A stretch of DNA of 64,000 bases from Ceratobasidium sp. AG-K (Eukaryota > Basidiomycota > Agaricomycetes > Cantharellales > Ceratobasidiaceae). The position numbers and the translations under genes are program-made. Within the stretch, counting starts at the first letter, position 1, and every line of letters begins with the position of its first letter. Shown here one piece after another: positions 62,034 through 64,000 of the stretch. Under the pieces are notes generated by a model. That model had not been told where the DNA came from. It worked only from the letters and a program-made list of their open reading frames with translations, and searched no databases. The DNA is taken from contig JAWNGF010000012.1 in NCBI GenBank assembly GCA_037039685.1, positions 930,001-994,000 of the forward strand, given 5' to 3'.

Positions 62034-64000
62034 ATGCCAGCTCGCGAACGACTCAAACGATTTTGGGGCAGGGTTGAGGACAAACTTGGGATTGGGGATA
62101 GTCCGACCGGGTCGACGAGTTCCTTGCCCCTAGCCCAAACGACCCTGTTGCCCGGCTCGTCCCTTCAGGGCCATTCGCATTCACCTACCCCGCAGCCCAG
62201 CACGCATGGGCTCCTGCCGCGGACTAAATCTCGTACCGAAATGAGTAGAGATATTGATCAGCCCGCCAACCCACAAAATACCTACAAAGAACTCAGCCCG
62301 CCTACTGAGGCGAGCGATCCCCCAACAGATGGACCCGCTGCAGCAAAACCTGAACCGACCCCAACTAGCAGCGCCTGGAAATGCTTCAACAGTTTCCGCC
62401 AGGTCCTAGGTGGCGTCACAGACGGAGTAGGGCCACTCAAAACGGTCATGGACGAGCTAGGAGAGATTTTTGGCATGTACGAGGTGGGTAAGACTGAAAA
62501 CGCTTGATTTCCAGCGATCTAAAATGTGTCATCATACAGGACGCTGCCGAGGCTCAATCAGATTATGCGGCGCTTAGAACCGAGCTCGAGGATATTTTCA
62601 GCGGCTTGAGCGCCCATTTTACCGGCAATGTTCCGCCGACGATGACAGCCGGAATGAATAACATATGTGTGTGGGTATGTTTCCGCATCGCAAAGTCTTG
62701 GGAATAACGCCGTTGCTCGGTAGTGCAATCGAGAATGAACTCGATCAGATTTCAACCAAGGAGGACCGAAGAATGGAACGGCGGTACATAGAAGCAAGGA
62801 AGGATCTGGACGACGTAATAAAGTGTTACCGGCGGATTCAAGGCCATTTGGAACGACTGAGAGTAGGTGCATTCTGATATGCGTTTCAGAAACCTGACTC
62901 AAATCCGTCTCGGCGAAGTTAAACGCAGACCTAAGTATGTGGAAGATCGTCGATGAACAAGCAAGCGTGAGTGGCGTATTATTGGCTTATTACATGCATG
63001 CTGACGGTGGAAAACTGTAGGAGAACCGGCTCAAGTCCTTGACACCATCAATGTCAGCATGCTACGACTCTGCAGAATCATTCCAAGTCGGTCGCCGAGA
63101 ATGCACTCCCGAGACCCGTAAACAGGTCTTGACAACCTTGAGCCACTGGAGACGTGACAAGACCCAAGGGAACTTGTACTGGCTCAACGGCATGGCCGGG
63201 ACCGGTAAAACAACAATTGCTAGCAGTCTATGCGCCATGCTCGATCAAACTCATGAACTCGGGGCGAGCTTCTTCTGCACGCGACTTCTCCCCGAATGTC
63301 GCAACATCAAACTTATACTCCCCACGATTGCATACCAGCTCGCTCGATTCTCTCGCCCTTTTTACCACGCGCTCTCCACAGCGTTACAATCAGACCCTGA
63401 TCTACATACAAAGGCATTACCGACTCAGCTGCAAGGGTTGATTATTGACCCCTTGCGCAAAGCGGTCATGGCCTTACCGGAAGACTTCGTGGTGGTTATC
63501 GATGCTTTGGACGAATGTGACAACAGCCAGGCTGTTGGACTGCTGCTCGAGATCCTAGCCAAGAATGCTGCGGAACTGCCACTAAAAATGTTTGTGTCGA
63601 GTCGTCCCGAGCCTCAGATCAGAGAGAAGATTGGACATGCCAAGACTAAACTGATACTACACGAGCTAGAGGCATCCATCGTCAAGGCGGACATCAAGCT
63701 CTATTTTCAGGCTGAGCTCGAAGAGCTTTCACTTTTATCAGCGATGCGGAGCTCGCTTACTCTAGTTGAGCGCGCAGGCGTTCTCTTCATCTATGCTGCA
63801 ACCGTCATTCGGTACATCAAGACGGTTTCGTCATCTGCTCGCCGACAGAACCGAGTGCGAGAAGTGCTCGAGGTGGATAATCCCGAGTCCCCGAGGGCGG
63901 ATAGCGATATTGATTCCCTGTACAGCGCCATTCTCGCCTCTGCCTTCACTAGCCCCGAGCTCAACGAAAAGGAAAGAAAGACGATGAAACTTGTTCTTCA
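62034..64000 (+). CDS. NACHT-domain NLR-like protein, 5' part (runs off the window)
   Basis: Exons 62034-62483, 62540-62670, 62724-62862, 62919-62966 and 63021 onward join in phase. Exon sizes 139 and 48 equal those of the NLR gene at 14.3-19.7 kb, so the two are paralogues. The N-terminus starts MPARERLKRFWGRVEDK, then a Pro/Ser/Thr-rich region and a helical region. The NACHT part has LNGMAGTGKTTIA (Walker A) and VVVIDALDECD (Walker B), plus FVSSRPEPQIR. Near 63740-63775 the protein departs from its paralogue for about 10 residues although the DNA still matches in another frame, as if one base were lost and another gained. The WD or other repeats expected at the C-terminus lie beyond the window. 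Confidence 0.88.

Overview
The window is nuclear DNA of a basidiomycete. Its genes are split by many short introns (about 45-110 bases, GT-AG, with CTRAY-like branch sites). Its gene families (NACHT-WD40 proteins, DUF4246 proteins, HGDIKG-type kinases, FunK1 kinases, caspase-like proteins) look like the expanded repertoire of Rhizoctonia / Ceratobasidiaceae. That assignment is an inference from gene families; I could not run a database search. All exon structures were worked out by eye from splice signals, reading phase and family resemblance.

Layout. Bases 1-646 are the 3' end and LTR of a Ty3/gypsy-like retrotransposon, and a 187-base palindromic MITE-like element lies at 1554-1740. Bases 2098-7542 hold a protein kinase gene whose N-terminal part is extraordinary: about 42 consecutive exons of exactly one codon each, separated by introns of about 50-140 bases, lead into an ordinary kinase domain. 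Convergent to it (8310-11314, minus) is a second kinase gene with two kinase domains in tandem, the first a pseudokinase and the second apparently active, as in JAK kinases. Bases 11.7-13.9 kb hold decayed coding sequence. Bases 14.3-19.7 kb hold a complete NACHT-WD40 NLR-like gene with 14 WD repeats. Bases 20.8-35.2 kb hold three DUF4246 genes, an NLR relic and a FunK1 kinase gene.

Bases 36.5-47.9 kb hold a small ABM-domain gene, a CsbD-like gene, two caspase-like genes (one with a frameshift between the catalytic residues), an intron-rich UBE2K/Ubc1-type E2 gene and glutathione synthetase (with a one-base frameshift). Bases 48.4-57.0 kb form a compact housekeeping block: two unknown genes, EB1/Bim1, HIS1, ROT1, mitochondrial ATP synthase subunit f and TRP4. 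A frameshifted ABM paralogue (58.4-59.0 kb), a gene-poor stretch and the 5' half of a second NACHT gene (62.0 kb to the window edge) close the window.

Accessory genes (NLRs, kinases, pseudokinase, caspases, DUF4246, transposons) therefore fill the left two thirds and the right edge, and conserved single-copy genes sit between. NLRs, caspase-like proteins and pseudokinases are plausible parts of fungal self/non-self or cell-death signalling, but nothing in the sequence proves that they act together. The most unusual object is the single-codon exon array at 2.1-6.0 kb.
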